From NCBI GenBank assembly GCA_034670065.1, contig JAXMOG010000002.1:248001-312000 (forward strand): 64,000 nucleotides of DNA, written 5' to 3'. This DNA comes from Mesobacterium_A sp034670065. Its GTDB lineage: Bacteria; Pseudomonadota; Alphaproteobacteria; Rhodobacterales; Rhodobacteraceae. Shown here piece by piece: positions 51,860 through 62,038 of this stretch. The notes under the pieces were generated by a model, which did no database searches, was not told where the DNA came from, and saw nothing but the letters and a program-made list of their open reading frames with translations. A program made the position numbers and the translations under genes. How positions within the stretch are numbered: the stretch's first letter is position 1; every line of letters begins with the position of its first letter.

Positions 51860-53178
51860 AGACCATACTGGCATTCTTCGCGCTTTGTGCAGCGCTTCTT
51901 GTCTTTGCATTGCCTGCATCGGCGCAATCCGGCCCGCTTCGTATTGAAATTACGGACGGGGTGGTCGAACCCTTGCCCTATGCGGTGCCTGACTTCGTTG
52001 CCGAAACGCCAGAGTCCATTGATATGGCCCTGCAATTGGCTCGGGTGGTTGCGGATGACCTGACAGGCACGGGCCTGTTCCGCGAGATTCCGCGCGATGC
52101 GCATATCAGCACGCTCACCAGTTTCAGCAGCCCGATCCAGTTTGCAGATTGGAAAGCCATCAATGCGCAGGCGCTGATTTCGGGCGCTGTTTCGGTTACC
52201 AGCGGCCAAGTGACGGTGAAGTTCCGTGTCTATGATGTTTTCGCGGGCACCGAACTGGGCAGCGGATTGCAGTTTGCCGGCCCTGTGGATGGCTGGCGGC
52301 GTATGGCGCACAAGGTGGCCGATGCCGTCTATTCCCGCATTACCGGCGAAAGTGGTTACTTTGACAGCCGCGTGGTGTTTGTCAGCGAAACGGGCCCCAA
52401 AGACGACCGCCGCAAACGACTGTCTGTTATGGACTACGACGGTGCGAATGTTCAGTACCTGACAGATTCCAGTGCCATTGTTCTGGCCCCGCGGTTTTCG
52501 CCCTCTGGCGACCGGGTGCTGTACACCAGCTACGAAACCGGTTTTCCGCAGATCAAAGTGCTAAGCGTTGGCACAGTGACCAGCCGGTCATTGCAGGCAG
52601 GCGATGGCACGATGAGCTTTGCGCCACGCTTTGCCCCGGATGGGCATACTGTGGTCTATTCGCTGAACAACGGCGCAAACACCGATATTTATGCAATGGA
52701 TCTGGATACCGGTGCGCAACAGCGGCTAACCAACACGCCGGCGATCGAAACAGCGCCCAGCTTTTCACCTGATGGCAGGCAATTGGTGTTTGAATCCGAT
52801 CGTTCGGGCACACAGCAACTATACGTTATGCCTATTGGCGGGGGCGATGCTCAGCGGATCAGTTTTGGGGACGGCCGCTATGGCACGCCGGTTTGGTCGC
52901 CACGTGGTGATTTGATTGCCTTTACCAAACAGAACAACGGCCGATTCCACATTGGTGTCATGCGCCCGGATGGAAGCGAAGAGCGGTTGTTGACCGCCTC
53001 ATTTCTGGACGAGGGGCCAACTTGGGCACCGAACGGACGCGTGATAATGTTCACGCGCGAAACCCAAGGTGCGCAGGGACAAGCGGCGCTGTATTCGGTG
53101 GATGTTTCGGGCCGGAACCTAAAGCGTGTGCGCACACCTGATGGCGCGTCAGATCCCAGCTGGGGCCCGCTGCAATGA
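51856..53178 (+). CDS. tolB: Tol-Pal system beta-propeller protein TolB
   Basis: 440 residues with a Sec signal (LCAALLVFALPASA). An N-terminal domain is followed by a six-bladed propeller with the repeat APRFSPSGDRVLYTSY / APRFAPDGHTVVYS / APSFSPDGRQLVFES. Periplasmic, it links TolA and Pal. The ATG at 51856 overlaps tolA by 4 nt. Confidence 0.97.
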   Translation: MKTILAFFALCAALLVFALPASAQSGPLRIEITDGVVEPLPYAVPDFVAETPESIDMALQLARVVADDLTGTGLFREIPRDAHISTLTSFSSPIQFADWKAINAQALISGAVSVTSGQVTVKFRVYDVFAGTELGSGLQFAGPVDGWRRMAHKVADAVYSRITGESGYFDSRVVFVSETGPKDDRRKRLSVMDYDGANVQYLTDSSAIVLAPRFSPSGDRVLYTSYETGFPQIKVLSVGTVTSRSLQAGDGTMSFAPRFAPDGHTVVYSLNNGANTDIYAMDLDTGAQQRLTNTPAIETAPSFSPDGRQLVFESDRSGTQQLYVMPIGGGDAQRISFGDGRYGTPVWSPRGDLIAFTKQNNGRFHIGVMRPDGSEERLLTASFLDEGPTWAPNGRVIMFTRETQGAQGQAALYSVDVSGRNLKRVRTPDGASDPSWGPLQ

Positions 53179-53259
53179 ACCATTCACACGAATACGCGAT
53201 TTGCGGGATGCCCGCAGCATGGTATTCAACACATAACAATATGAGCAGGACGTGATCCG

Positions 53260-53772
53260 ATGACTTATCTTTCCAAGGCTCTTCTATTGACTGGCGCGCT
53301 GGCGCTGTCGGCCTGTACCAATGCCAGCCGGTTTGGCAATGATCCTTATTCCAATGGCGCAAACGGTGCTTTGGACGGCGCTGAGGCAGGACTGCCCGCC
53401 GCCGATTCCCCTGCCTATTTTGAGCAGGCGGTTGGTGACCGGGTGCTGTTCGTGGTGGATCAGTCCACGCTGACACCTGAAGGGCAAACCACATTGGATG
53501 GTCAAGCGCAGTGGCTGACGACAAACAGCGATTATCTGGCGGTCATCGAAGGACATGCCGATGAACAGGGTACGCGGGAATACAACCTTGCCCTAGGCGC
53601 CCGCCGCGCAAACGCGGTGATGGAATACCTGATTTCCAAAGGTGTGGCAGCGGGCCGTCTTCGGTTTGTCAGCTACGGCAAAGAGCGCCCGATCGAACTG
53701 TGTTCGGACGAAGCGTGCTATTCCAAGAACCGCCGTGCGGTCACTGTGATCGCATCCGGCACAACCAGCTAA
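53260..53772 (+). CDS. pal: Peptidoglycan-associated lipoprotein Pal
   Basis: 170 residues. Lipobox LSAC (Cys19) anchors it in the outer membrane. The OmpA-like domain has VIEGHADEQGTREYNLALGA and RRAVTVIASG with the DAP-binding Asp/Arg region. It tethers the outer membrane to peptidoglycan and to TolB. The gap of 81 nt after tolB has no terminator, so transcription probably continues. Confidence 0.97.
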   Translation: MTYLSKALLLTGALALSACTNASRFGNDPYSNGANGALDGAEAGLPAADSPAYFEQAVGDRVLFVVDQSTLTPEGQTTLDGQAQWLTTNSDYLAVIEGHADEQGTREYNLALGARRANAVMEYLISKGVAAGRLRFVSYGKERPIELCSDEACYSKNRRAVTVIASGTTS

Positions 53773-53784
53773 GGCGAATCCAAA

Positions 53785-54606
53785 ATGGCGCGAATTGCAG
53801 CATTGCTTCTTGCTTGTTCACTGGCGGTTCCGGCGGCGGCACAGCAAGAAACCCTGGGTGATATTCGACAGGACCTGGCGGTGCTGAACACTCAGTTTCA
53901 GCGCCTGAAGACCGAGTTAAGCACAACCGGCGTGCCCAGCATTCAGCAGGGCGGGTCGACCTTGGACCGCCTGACAACCATTGAAGCAGAGTTGCAGCGA
54001 TTGACCGGTCAAACCGAACAGCTGGAATTCCGCATCGAACAGGTGGTTCAGGACGGCACCAATCGTGTCGGTGATCTAAACTTCCGACTGTGTGAGTTGG
54101 AGCCAGATTGTGACATCGGTGCCATTGGGCAAACACCCAGGATTGGCGGTGGTCAGGACACAGGTGCTATCGCGCCACCCCAAACTCCAACGGTTCAAGT
54201 GCCGACCAACGGACCGGAATTGGCCGTCAGTGAGCGGTCAGATTTTGAACGGGCGCAACAAGCACTGGACGCCGGGGATTATCAGGCTGCGGTGGAACAG
54301 TTCGGTGCATTTCGTACCACCTATCCTGGCTCTCCGTTGGACCCGCAGGTTTTGATGGGGCAGGGCACTGCGCTAGAGTCGCTGGGCGACACACGCGAAG
54401 CAGCCCGTGCTTATTTGGCAGTGTTTTCCGGCTATCCTGATGCCGACAATGCCCCCGAAGCCTTGGCGCGGTTGGGCATTGCGCTTGGCGCGTTGGGCAA
54501 AACGCCCGAGGCGTGTGTGACCCTGTCCGAGGTCAGCGCCCGTTATCCCGGCTCTGCTGCGGTTGAGCAGGCGCGCGATGCAATGACAGGCCTTGGCTGT
54601 TCGTGA
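53785..54606 (+). CDS. cpoB: Tol-Pal accessory protein CpoB (YbgF)
   Basis: 273 residues with a signal peptide (LLLACSLAVPAAAQ). A coiled-coil-like segment (about 22-95: LGDIRQDLAVLNTQFQRLKT) is followed by TPR repeats (FERAQQALDAGDYQAAVEQF, GQGTALESLGDTREAARAYL). CpoB coordinates murein synthesis with Tol-driven constriction in E. coli. Its stop overlaps the GTG of tilS. Confidence 0.94.
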   Translation: MARIAALLLACSLAVPAAAQQETLGDIRQDLAVLNTQFQRLKTELSTTGVPSIQQGGSTLDRLTTIEAELQRLTGQTEQLEFRIEQVVQDGTNRVGDLNFRLCELEPDCDIGAIGQTPRIGGGQDTGAIAPPQTPTVQVPTNGPELAVSERSDFERAQQALDAGDYQAAVEQFGAFRTTYPGSPLDPQVLMGQGTALESLGDTREAARAYLAVFSGYPDADNAPEALARLGIALGALGKTPEACVTLSEVSARYPGSAAVEQARDAMTGLGCS

Positions 54607-55991
54607 CCGAGCCGACGCTGCAACAGCGGTTTGACGATGAAATGGGCCAGCTGCTTGGCCCCGATTTCCCATCAGATATTGCTTTGGCCGTTTCCGGGGG
54701 CGGGGACAGCATGGCAATGCTGTTGCTGGCCCATAATTGGACGCATCGCTTCGGGGTGCGCCTGTGGGTCGTCACCATTGATCATGGGTTGCGCGCAGAA
54801 AGTGCGGCCGAAGCGACCATGGTTGCAGAGGAATGCGCCGCATTGGGTTGGCCCCACGCAACCTTACGCTGGCATTGGGATGGGCAGGGCAATCTGATGG
54901 ATGCCGCGCGTCGGGCGCGATTGTCGTTGATTGACCGGTGGCGGCGCGGAATCGAGCACGTGTTGATGGCTCACACGATGGATGATGTGGCCGAAACATT
55001 TCTGATGCGGCTGAAGCGCGGCTCGGGCGTGGATGGTTTGTCGGCCATGAAAGCAAAGCAACGTGTCCAACCACATCTTGCAAGCAAGTCAGACATGGCT
55101 GCCGCGGATGTCACGATGACAGAAGCACCGCCGATCCCAACCCGCCGTGTTGCAGGAGTTCCGGCCTATTCGTCGGGTTTTGAGCTGTTGCGCCCATGTC
55201 TGAACATGCGGCGGGGGGAGCTGCGCCACTATCTGAAAACGCTTCATGGTCGTTGGGTTGATGACCCAACCAATGAAGACGACAGCTATGATCGGCCCCG
55301 GATCCGCATGTTGCTGTCAGTGTTGGAGGCAGAGGGGCTGGGGGCGCCAACCGTGGCTCCAACGGCCCACCGAATGGCGCGCGCACAACAGGCATTGCGC
55401 GCACGCGCAGCGCAAGTTTGGCGTGACATTGGAGTGGAGCCATGGGTGAACAACACCCCTACTGGCGATATCGTGTTTGATGGAACCGGGTTCGCTGAAG
55501 TTGAGGAAGACACCCAGCTGCGGTTGTTGGCCGGGGCGCTGCAATATGTCGCCAGTGCGGGATATCGGCCACGCGCCACTGCGCTGGAGGCATTACTGGA
55601 TCGTGTTTTGTCAGGCGGGGCAGGGACATTGTCCGGTTGCGAAGTGCGGAGCGAAGGAAATGCCATTCGGGTGTTTCGGGAATATTTCGCGGTGTCCGGC
55701 GAAAACATCATTATTAATCGCGCAACTGTTTGGGACAAGCGTTGGCGCATTGTTTCAAATGAATTTAATGGGTTAGAGGTGCGCGCCTTGGGTGATGAAG
55801 GCTGGCAACAAATACAAAATCGCCCCGCAGATGCGCCGCCCTATCACGCGGCACGCAGCCTGCCATCAGTGTGGAAAGGCGACACTCTGGTCGCTTGCGA
55901 GGCTTTGGGGCTGGGCACTGCGCATTCGATACGACTGCGCCCGATGGGTAATCCGCATCGATATTTCGATCGTTTCATGCTTTCGCATTGA
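54603..55991 (+). CDS. tilS: tRNA(Ile)-lysidine synthetase
   Basis: 462 residues from a GTG at 54603 overlapping cpoB. The PP-loop AVSGGGDSMAML (SGGGDS, 31-36) is the ATP pyrophosphatase signature of TilS. It converts C34 of the CAU-anticodon tRNA-Ile to lysidine so it reads AUA; an essential function. The C-terminal half has the substrate-recognition domains. It is placed between cpoB and ftsH, a tilS-ftsH pairing seen widely. Confidence 0.95.
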   Translation: MTEPTLQQRFDDEMGQLLGPDFPSDIALAVSGGGDSMAMLLLAHNWTHRFGVRLWVVTIDHGLRAESAAEATMVAEECAALGWPHATLRWHWDGQGNLMDAARRARLSLIDRWRRGIEHVLMAHTMDDVAETFLMRLKRGSGVDGLSAMKAKQRVQPHLASKSDMAAADVTMTEAPPIPTRRVAGVPAYSSGFELLRPCLNMRRGELRHYLKTLHGRWVDDPTNEDDSYDRPRIRMLLSVLEAEGLGAPTVAPTAHRMARAQQALRARAAQVWRDIGVEPWVNNTPTGDIVFDGTGFAEVEEDTQLRLLAGALQYVASAGYRPRATALEALLDRVLSGGAGTLSGCEVRSEGNAIRVFREYFAVSGENIIINRATVWDKRWRIVSNEFNGLEVRALGDEGWQQIQNRPADAPPYHAARSLPSVWKGDTLVACEALGLGTAHSIRLRPMGNPHRYFDRFMLSH

Positions 55992-56066
55992 ATGCGCCCC
56001 ATCAATCTCTATGTTAAGCACGACGCCCGGATAGGGCAAATTACCTATTTCTAGGAGGCACTCCTT

Positions 56067-57980
56067 TTGGGCAACCTACGCAACATCGCCTTTTGGGTCG
56101 TATTGTTCTTGTTGATCCTGGCGCTGTTTAATCTGTTCAGCGGCAGCGGAAATACGCTCCAATCCAAAGTCATCAGCTATTCTGACTTCGTTCAGGCGGT
56201 CGATGATGGCACCGTCAGCTCAGTCACACTGGATGGGGAACAAGTCTTGTTCCGCGGGTCTGACGGGCAAGACTATGTCACGATCAAACCTGAAGATGCT
56301 GAAGTCACAGGTCGTCTGATTGATGCAGGCGTTCCGATCCGCGCTGAACGTCAGCAGCAATCTGGGTTCCAAACTTTCTTGGTTTCTCTGCTGCCGTTCC
56401 TGTTGTTGATCGGTGTCTGGATATATTTCATGAACCGGATGCAAGGCGGCGGCAAAGGCGGCGCGATGGGCTTTGGCAAATCCAAAGCCAAGCTGCTGAC
56501 CGAAAAGCACGGCCGCGTCACGTTTGACGACGTTGCTGGCATTGATGAAGCCAAGGAAGAACTGCAAGAGATTGTGGAATTCCTGCGCAACCCACAGAAA
56601 TTTAGCCGCCTGGGCGGTAAAATTCCAAAAGGCGCTTTGCTTGTTGGCCCTCCGGGCACGGGTAAAACCCTGTTGGCACGCGCCATTGCCGGTGAGGCGG
56701 GCGTACCGTTCTTTACCATCTCTGGTTCGGACTTTGTGGAAATGTTCGTTGGTGTTGGTGCATCCCGTGTGCGCGACATGTTCGAACAAGCCAAAAAGAA
56801 CGCCCCATGTATCGTCTTTATCGACGAGATCGACGCCGTGGGCCGCAACCGGGGTTCCGGATATGGCGGTGGCAACGATGAGCGTGAACAGACACTGAAC
56901 CAGCTTCTGGTTGAGATGGATGGTTTTGAGGCCAACGAAGGCGTGATCATCATCGCGGCGACAAACCGTCGTGACGTGCTGGACCCTGCCTTGCTGCGTC
57001 CCGGCCGTTTTGACCGTCAAGTCACCGTGCCGAACCCAGACATCAAAGGCCGCGAAAAGATTTTGGGTGTGCACGCACGCAAAACTCCGCTGGGCCCTGA
57101 TGTAGACCTGCGTATCATTGCGCGCGGGACACCCGGTTTTTCCGGCGCCGATCTGGCCAACCTTGTGAACGAAGCGGCACTTACAGCCGCACGTGTCGGC
57201 CGCCGTTTTGTCACCATGGAAGACTTCGAAAATGCGAAGGACAAAGTGATGATGGGGGCCGAGCGGCGCAGTATGGTGCTGACCTCGGATCAAAAGGAAA
57301 AAACAGCATACCACGAAGCAGGCCACGCTGTTGTTGGTATGTCATTGCCGCAGTGTGATCCGGTTTACAAAGCCACCATCATTCCACGTGGCGGTGCCTT
57401 GGGCATGGTCGTGTCGCTGCCAGAAATTGACCGGCTGAACTGGCACAAGTCTGAGTGCGAAGAAAAGCTGGCCATGACAATGGCGGGCAAAGCTGCCGAG
57501 ATCATCAAGTACGGTGAAGAAAACGTCTCCAACGGTCCGGCTGGTGACATCCAACAGGCCAGTGCGCTGGCCCGTGCGATGGTTCTGCGCTGGGGCATGT
57601 CGGACAAGATCGGCAACATCGATTATTCCGAGGCGCATGAGGGCTATCAGGGCAATACCGCTGGTTTGTCCGTTTCGGCCCACACCAAGGAAATGATCGA
57701 AGAAGAAGTGAAGCGATTTGTGCAAAATGGCTATGATCGCGCCTTCCAGATTTTGACCGATCGCAAAGAAGACTGGGAGCGTTTGGCAAAGGGTTTGTTG
57801 GAATACGAAACCCTGACTGGTGAAGAGATCAAACGCGTCATGAAGGGCGAGCCGCCTCATTCAGGTGATACCCCTGATGACGACGAAAGCGATACACCAA
57901 GCCTGACAGCGATTCCGAAAACCAAACCCAAGATCAAACCGCAAGATGATGGTGGGTTGGAGCCGGAACCAACCGCCTGA
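56067..57980 (+). CDS. ftsH: ATP-dependent zinc metalloprotease FtsH
   Basis: 637 residues from a TTG at 56067, with AGGAGG (56053-56058) 8 nt upstream and a full family N-terminus. It has two membrane helices (about 6-25 and 103-122), Walker A GPPGTGKT (194-201), Walker B CIVFIDEIDAVG, the second region of homology and the zinc site HEAGH (416-420). It degrades membrane and regulatory proteins such as RpoH and LpxC in other bacteria. The cytosolic tail ends in a Pro/Asp-rich segment. Confidence 0.97.
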   Translation: MGNLRNIAFWVVLFLLILALFNLFSGSGNTLQSKVISYSDFVQAVDDGTVSSVTLDGEQVLFRGSDGQDYVTIKPEDAEVTGRLIDAGVPIRAERQQQSGFQTFLVSLLPFLLLIGVWIYFMNRMQGGGKGGAMGFGKSKAKLLTEKHGRVTFDDVAGIDEAKEELQEIVEFLRNPQKFSRLGGKIPKGALLVGPPGTGKTLLARAIAGEAGVPFFTISGSDFVEMFVGVGASRVRDMFEQAKKNAPCIVFIDEIDAVGRNRGSGYGGGNDEREQTLNQLLVEMDGFEANEGVIIIAATNRRDVLDPALLRPGRFDRQVTVPNPDIKGREKILGVHARKTPLGPDVDLRIIARGTPGFSGADLANLVNEAALTAARVGRRFVTMEDFENAKDKVMMGAERRSMVLTSDQKEKTAYHEAGHAVVGMSLPQCDPVYKATIIPRGGALGMVVSLPEIDRLNWHKSECEEKLAMTMAGKAAEIIKYGEENVSNGPAGDIQQASALARAMVLRWGMSDKIGNIDYSEAHEGYQGNTAGLSVSAHTKEMIEEEVKRFVQNGYDRAFQILTDRKEDWERLAKGLLEYETLTGEEIKRVMKGEPPHSGDTPDDDESDTPSLTAIPKTKPKIKPQDDGGLEPEPTA

Positions 57981-58003
57981 TTTGACGGAAATAGACGTGA
58001 CAG

Positions 58004-58034
58004 CAGGCCGGGATTTCCCGGCCTGTTTTCGTTT
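58004..58034 (+). terminator. Intrinsic terminator of the tol-tilS-ftsH block
   Basis: CAGGCCGGG/CCCGGCCTG is a perfect 9-bp stem with an ATTT loop, followed by TTTTCGTTTTC, 23 nt after the ftsH stop. Confidence 0.92.
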
Positions 58035-58161
58035 TCACTGGGAAAATTGCCATGTTCTGTGCAGGAAATGACAACCTTTTGTAACCGTGTTTGGTGCACA
58101 TTCCCTTTCCGGAAATCGGTGATTAGGGTGCGCCCAAGTGTCAGATGTAAAGGGGGCAACC

Positions 58162-58740
58162 ATGCCTGCATTGAAGCCAACTGATTTTTCCGCAACCATT
58201 ACTTGGCTGGGTACTGTTCCAGATGGCGACACGCTGCCTTCGGCCAAGGCGCCCACTCTGACACTTGGATTTGATGGACCGGCGGCTGAAAAGCACGCAG
58301 GTTTGACACGCCTTTCCTGTAGCCGCGTGGTCAGCCAGCATCCTCGCGGTACAGAAATAGCCAATGTTCGACAGCTTAGCGTTATGTCTGAAGAAGAGAT
58401 TGATGAAATCGCCAACACAATGGGGCTGGCCGAGCTGAACCCGGAATGGCTGGGCGCGACCATGGTGATCAAGGGAATTCCTGATTTCACGTTGGTGCCG
58501 CCCTCAGCCCGGCTGCAAGGGCCGGATGGTTGCCAGATTGTGATCGACATGGAAAACCGCCCCTGCCATCTGCCCGGCAGGGTGATCGAAACGGTTCACC
58601 CCGGCTTTGGCAAAGCGTTCAAAACCGCCGCAAACCGCCGACGTGGTGTGACAGCCTGGGTTGAGCGGCCAGGAACACTGACGGTCGGGGATGCCTTGCG
58701 TTTGCATATTCCGGATCAGCCGGTTTGGCCGCATCTATAG
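58162..58740 (+). CDS. MOSC domain-containing protein
   Basis: 192 residues from the ATG at 58162 with AAGGGGG 6 nt upstream; an in-frame GTG at 58138 is less likely. The MOSC beta-barrel is suggested by NPEWLGATMVIKGIPDF and the conserved cysteine in NRPCHLPGRVIE (Cys135), the proposed sulfur-carrying residue of this domain. Free-standing MOSC proteins are thought to handle sulfur with molybdenum cofactor; no molybdenum gene is adjacent. Monocistronic after a strong terminator. Confidence 0.85.
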   Translation: MPALKPTDFSATITWLGTVPDGDTLPSAKAPTLTLGFDGPAAEKHAGLTRLSCSRVVSQHPRGTEIANVRQLSVMSEEEIDEIANTMGLAELNPEWLGATMVIKGIPDFTLVPPSARLQGPDGCQIVIDMENRPCHLPGRVIETVHPGFGKAFKTAANRRRGVTAWVERPGTLTVGDALRLHIPDQPVWPHL

Positions 58741-58904
58741 CAAGTGAGTGGACAACAGCAGTTGGAGCGCACCGTTTCTTATCTGCATCAAACGTTCCAG
58801 CCGTAGACGCAACGGTCGATGGAATGGTCGGTTTCGCCGCCTGTTGCGCTTGTCGAACCGCTTAATCTTACCGAATATTTCGAAACATCACCGAAAGGCC
58901 GACC

Positions 58905-60581
58905 ATGGTAGTCAAAACTGATATCCAGATTGCCCGTGAGGCAAACAAGCGGCCCATACAGGAAATTGGCGATGTGCTGGGCATCGGCTCACAGCATTTG
59001 CTGCCCTATGGGCATGACAAAGCCAAGGTCAGCCAAGACTTCATAAATTCGGTACAAGACCGCCCGAACGGCAAATTGATCTTGGTCACCGCCATCAATC
59101 CAACCCCGGCAGGTGAAGGCAAAACCACAACCACGGTCGGCCTTGGTGATGGGTTGAATGCGATCGGCAAGAAAGCAGCTATCTGTATCCGCGAGGCAAG
59201 CCTTGGTCCGAACTTTGGCATGAAGGGCGGTGCGGCTGGTGGCGGCTATGCGCAGGTCGTTCCGATGGAAGAGATGAACCTTCACTTCACCGGCGATTTT
59301 CACGCAATCACTTCGGCCCATAATCTGTTGTCGGCGATGATCGACAACCACATCTACTGGGGCAACGAGCTGGAGATAGACGAACGGCGTGTGTCTTGGC
59401 GCCGCGTGCTGGATATGAATGACAGGGCGCTGCGGGACACGGTCGTGTCGCTGGGCGGTGTGACCAACGGCTTCCCACGTCAAACCGGGTTTGACATCAC
59501 GGTGGCGTCCGAGGTCATGGCGATCCTTTGCTTGGCAACTGATCTGACAGATCTGCAAAACCGGTTGGGCGCCATGATTGTGGCCTATCGTCGGGACAAA
59601 ACCGCGATCTATGCGCGTGATATCAAAGCGGATGGCGCGATGACCGTTTTGTTGAAAGACGCGATGCAGCCAAATTTGGTGCAGACCTTGGAAAACAACC
59701 CTGCCTTTGTGCATGGCGGCCCTTTTGCCAACATCGCCCATGGCTGCAATTCGGTCATTGCCACGCAAACCGCGCTGAAATTGGCCGATTACGTAGTGAC
59801 CGAGGCAGGCTTTGGTGCCGATCTGGGTGCTGAAAAGTTCATGAATATCAAATGTCGAAAGGCTGGCCTTGCCCCTGATGCGGTGGTGCTGGTGGCCACG
59901 GTGCGGGCCATGAAAATGAATGGAGGCGTCGCCAAAGCTGATTTGGATGGCGAAAATGTAGAAGCGGTTCAGGCCGGGTGTTCAAACCTGGGTCGTCATA
60001 TCGAAAACATCCAGAAATTCGGTGTGCCGGTTGTGGTGGGTATCAACCATTTCACCGGTGACACAGATGCGGAAATCGCTGCGGTACAAGCCTATGTCGA
60101 TGGCATGGGTGCCGAAGCCATCGTCTGCAAACATTGGGCCGATGGTTCGGCAGGCATCACAGAACTGGCACAGCGCGTGGCTGATCTGGCGGATAGCGGA
60201 GTATCGCAATTTTCTCCGCTGTATGAAGACGAGATGCCGTTGTTTGAGAAGATCGAAATGGTGGCCAAGTCGATTTATCGAGCAGGCGACGTGGTTGCGG
60301 ACAAGAAGATCCGTAACCAACTGGCGGAATGGGAAACACAAGGATACGGAAAGCTGCCGGTCTGCATGGCCAAGACACAGTATTCTTTCAGCACTGATCC
60401 CAATTTGCGCGGCGCACCCGAAGGCCACACGCTGCCGATCCGCGAAGTGCGGCTGTCGGCTGGTGCCGGCTTCGTGGTGGTGATCTGCGGTGAGATCATG
60501 ACAATGCCGGGCTTGCCCCGTGTGCCATCGGCCGAAAATATCCGGCTGAACGACGCTGGCGAAGTTGAAGGACTGTTCTAG
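58905..60581 (+). CDS. fhs: Formate-tetrahydrofolate ligase
   Basis: 558 residues, standard length. The ATP site TPAGEGKTTTTVGL (64-77) and conserved LGPNFGMKGGAAGGGYAQV are intact. It makes 10-formyl-THF from formate, THF and ATP. With folD 62 nt downstream it forms the folate C1 branch that roseobacters use to oxidise or assimilate methyl groups. The 164-nt gap upstream has no obvious riboswitch. Confidence 0.97.
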   Translation: MVVKTDIQIAREANKRPIQEIGDVLGIGSQHLLPYGHDKAKVSQDFINSVQDRPNGKLILVTAINPTPAGEGKTTTTVGLGDGLNAIGKKAAICIREASLGPNFGMKGGAAGGGYAQVVPMEEMNLHFTGDFHAITSAHNLLSAMIDNHIYWGNELEIDERRVSWRRVLDMNDRALRDTVVSLGGVTNGFPRQTGFDITVASEVMAILCLATDLTDLQNRLGAMIVAYRRDKTAIYARDIKADGAMTVLLKDAMQPNLVQTLENNPAFVHGGPFANIAHGCNSVIATQTALKLADYVVTEAGFGADLGAEKFMNIKCRKAGLAPDAVVLVATVRAMKMNGGVAKADLDGENVEAVQAGCSNLGRHIENIQKFGVPVVVGINHFTGDTDAEIAAVQAYVDGMGAEAIVCKHWADGSAGITELAQRVADLADSGVSQFSPLYEDEMPLFEKIEMVAKSIYRAGDVVADKKIRNQLAEWETQGYGKLPVCMAKTQYSFSTDPNLRGAPEGHTLPIREVRLSAGAGFVVVICGEIMTMPGLPRVPSAENIRLNDAGEVEGLF

Positions 60582-60643
60582 GTAAGTTGCCCCCGCGCGC
60601 GATGCGGCGTAAGGGGGGCAAAACCAGTAGGAAAGGACTGCAT

Positions 60644-61546
60644 ATGTCGGCGCAGTTAATCGATGGCAAAGCGTTTGCAGCTACAGTGCGCGCCAAAGTG
60701 GCAGAGCACGTAGCGCGGTTGAAGGAAGTGCACGGTATCACTCCTGGTCTTGCGGTGGTCTTGGTTGGTGAAGACCCGGCAAGTCAGGTCTATGTGCGCA
60801 ACAAGGGCAAGCAAACAGTCGAAGTTGGCATGAATTCGTTCGAATACAAGCTGCCAGCCGATGTGTCGAAAGATGAGCTGTATGCGCTGCTGGCCAAACT
60901 GAACGCTGACCCTGCTGTGCATGGCATTTTGTGTCAGTTTCCGGTTCCCGACCATCTGAGTGAAACAGATATCGTGGCACAGATTGACCCGGCAAAAGAT
61001 GTAGACGGGCTGCATGTGATCAACGCGGGTTTGTTGGCCTCGGGTCAGCGGGCGTTGGTGTCTTGCACGCCACTGGGTTGTTTGATGCTGCTGCGTGACC
61101 AACTGGGTTCGTTGTCTGGAAAATCAGCCGTTGTGATTGGCCGCTCCAATCTGGTGGGTAAACCGATGGGGCAATTGCTGCTACGCGACAGCTGTACAGT
61201 GACCATTGCGCATTCTCGTACCCAAAACCTGTCTGACGTTGTGCGTCAGGCCGATATCGTGGTCGCTGCTGTTGGACGGCCGCAGATGGTGAAGGGGGAT
61301 TGGATCAAATCGGGCGCAACCGTGATCGACGTTGGCATGAACCGCATCGACGCACCTGAAAAGGGCGCGGGCAAGACCCGTCTGGTTGGCGATTGTGATT
61401 TTGACAGTTGTTCCCAAGTGGCCGGTGCGATCACCCCTGTGCCCGGTGGTGTTGGGCCCATGACAATCGCATGTTTGCTGGCCAACACGGTGACAGCATG
61501 TTGCCGAGCCAATGGATTGGTCGAACCTGAGGGCCTGACGGCCTAA
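60644..61546 (+). CDS. folD: Bifunctional methylenetetrahydrofolate dehydrogenase / methenyltetrahydrofolate cyclohydrolase
   Basis: 300 residues from the ATG at 60644; the reading back to 60587 is rejected because the family starts at SAQLIDGKAFA. VGEDPASQVYVRNKGK carries the catalytic lysine region, and VIGRSNLVGKPMGQLLL plus TPVPGGVGPMTIACLL are the FolD signatures. It interconverts methylene-, methenyl- and 10-formyl-THF with NADP. Confidence 0.97.
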   Translation: MSAQLIDGKAFAATVRAKVAEHVARLKEVHGITPGLAVVLVGEDPASQVYVRNKGKQTVEVGMNSFEYKLPADVSKDELYALLAKLNADPAVHGILCQFPVPDHLSETDIVAQIDPAKDVDGLHVINAGLLASGQRALVSCTPLGCLMLLRDQLGSLSGKSAVVIGRSNLVGKPMGQLLLRDSCTVTIAHSRTQNLSDVVRQADIVVAAVGRPQMVKGDWIKSGATVIDVGMNRIDAPEKGAGKTRLVGDCDFDSCSQVAGAITPVPGGVGPMTIACLLANTVTACCRANGLVEPEGLTA

Positions 61547-61575
61547 GCGCGCACCGTCGCCGTTGTTCCTGCTTA

Positions 61576-62007
61576 TTACTCAGCGGATGACGGCGCGGGG
61601 GCAACCGGAACCATCGTTCCGGTCAACAGTGCAACCTGTTTTTCCTGACCATCGGTTATGGCGAAGACCTCAGACATAACAACGAACAGGCGTCGCCCCG
61701 GCTTCACCACTTTGCCACGCGCGATCAGCAGATCACCGGCGGCGGGTGACAACAGGTTGATCTTGATCTCAGATGTCACAACTTCCTGACCTTCGGGCAT
61801 CATGGTCAACGCGGCATACCCCGCCGCTGAATCCCCGATGGCAAACGTTAGCCCGGCATGGCCATAGCCATGTTGCTGCGTACAGCCGGGCAAAACAGGT
61901 GCGCTGATTTCCACTGTTCCGTCGCCGACCTTTGTCAGTTTGGCCCCCAGCGTACTCATCATGGGTTGCTTATCAAAGCTGGCTTGAATGCGGGCGGCAA
62001 GGGTCAT
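61576..62007 (-). CDS. PaaI-family hotdog thioesterase
   Basis: 143 residues. GCTQQHGYGHAGLTFAIGDSAAGYA carries the hotdog-helix His-Gly and Asp residues of PaaI/YdiI-type thioesterases, followed by SEIKINLLSPAAGDLLIARGKV. It hydrolyses an acyl- or aryl-CoA; the substrate is unknown. It ends 30 nt from folD (convergent) and lies downstream of pdeM on the same strand. Confidence 0.9.
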   Translation of the reverse strand: MTLAARIQASFDKQPMMSTLGAKLTKVGDGTVEISAPVLPGCTQQHGYGHAGLTFAIGDSAAGYAALTMMPEGQEVVTSEIKINLLSPAAGDLLIARGKVVKPGRRLFVVMSEVFAITDGQEKQVALLTGTMVPVAPAPSSAE

Positions 62008-62038
62008 GGTGTGTCCTGTCTGCGTTTGGGCGCGGCGC

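Noticed and set aside
56220..57326. 368-codon minus-strand ORF across ftsH
   Set aside because: Antisense shadow of a strongly conserved gene; Cys/His/Phe-rich translation without a domain.
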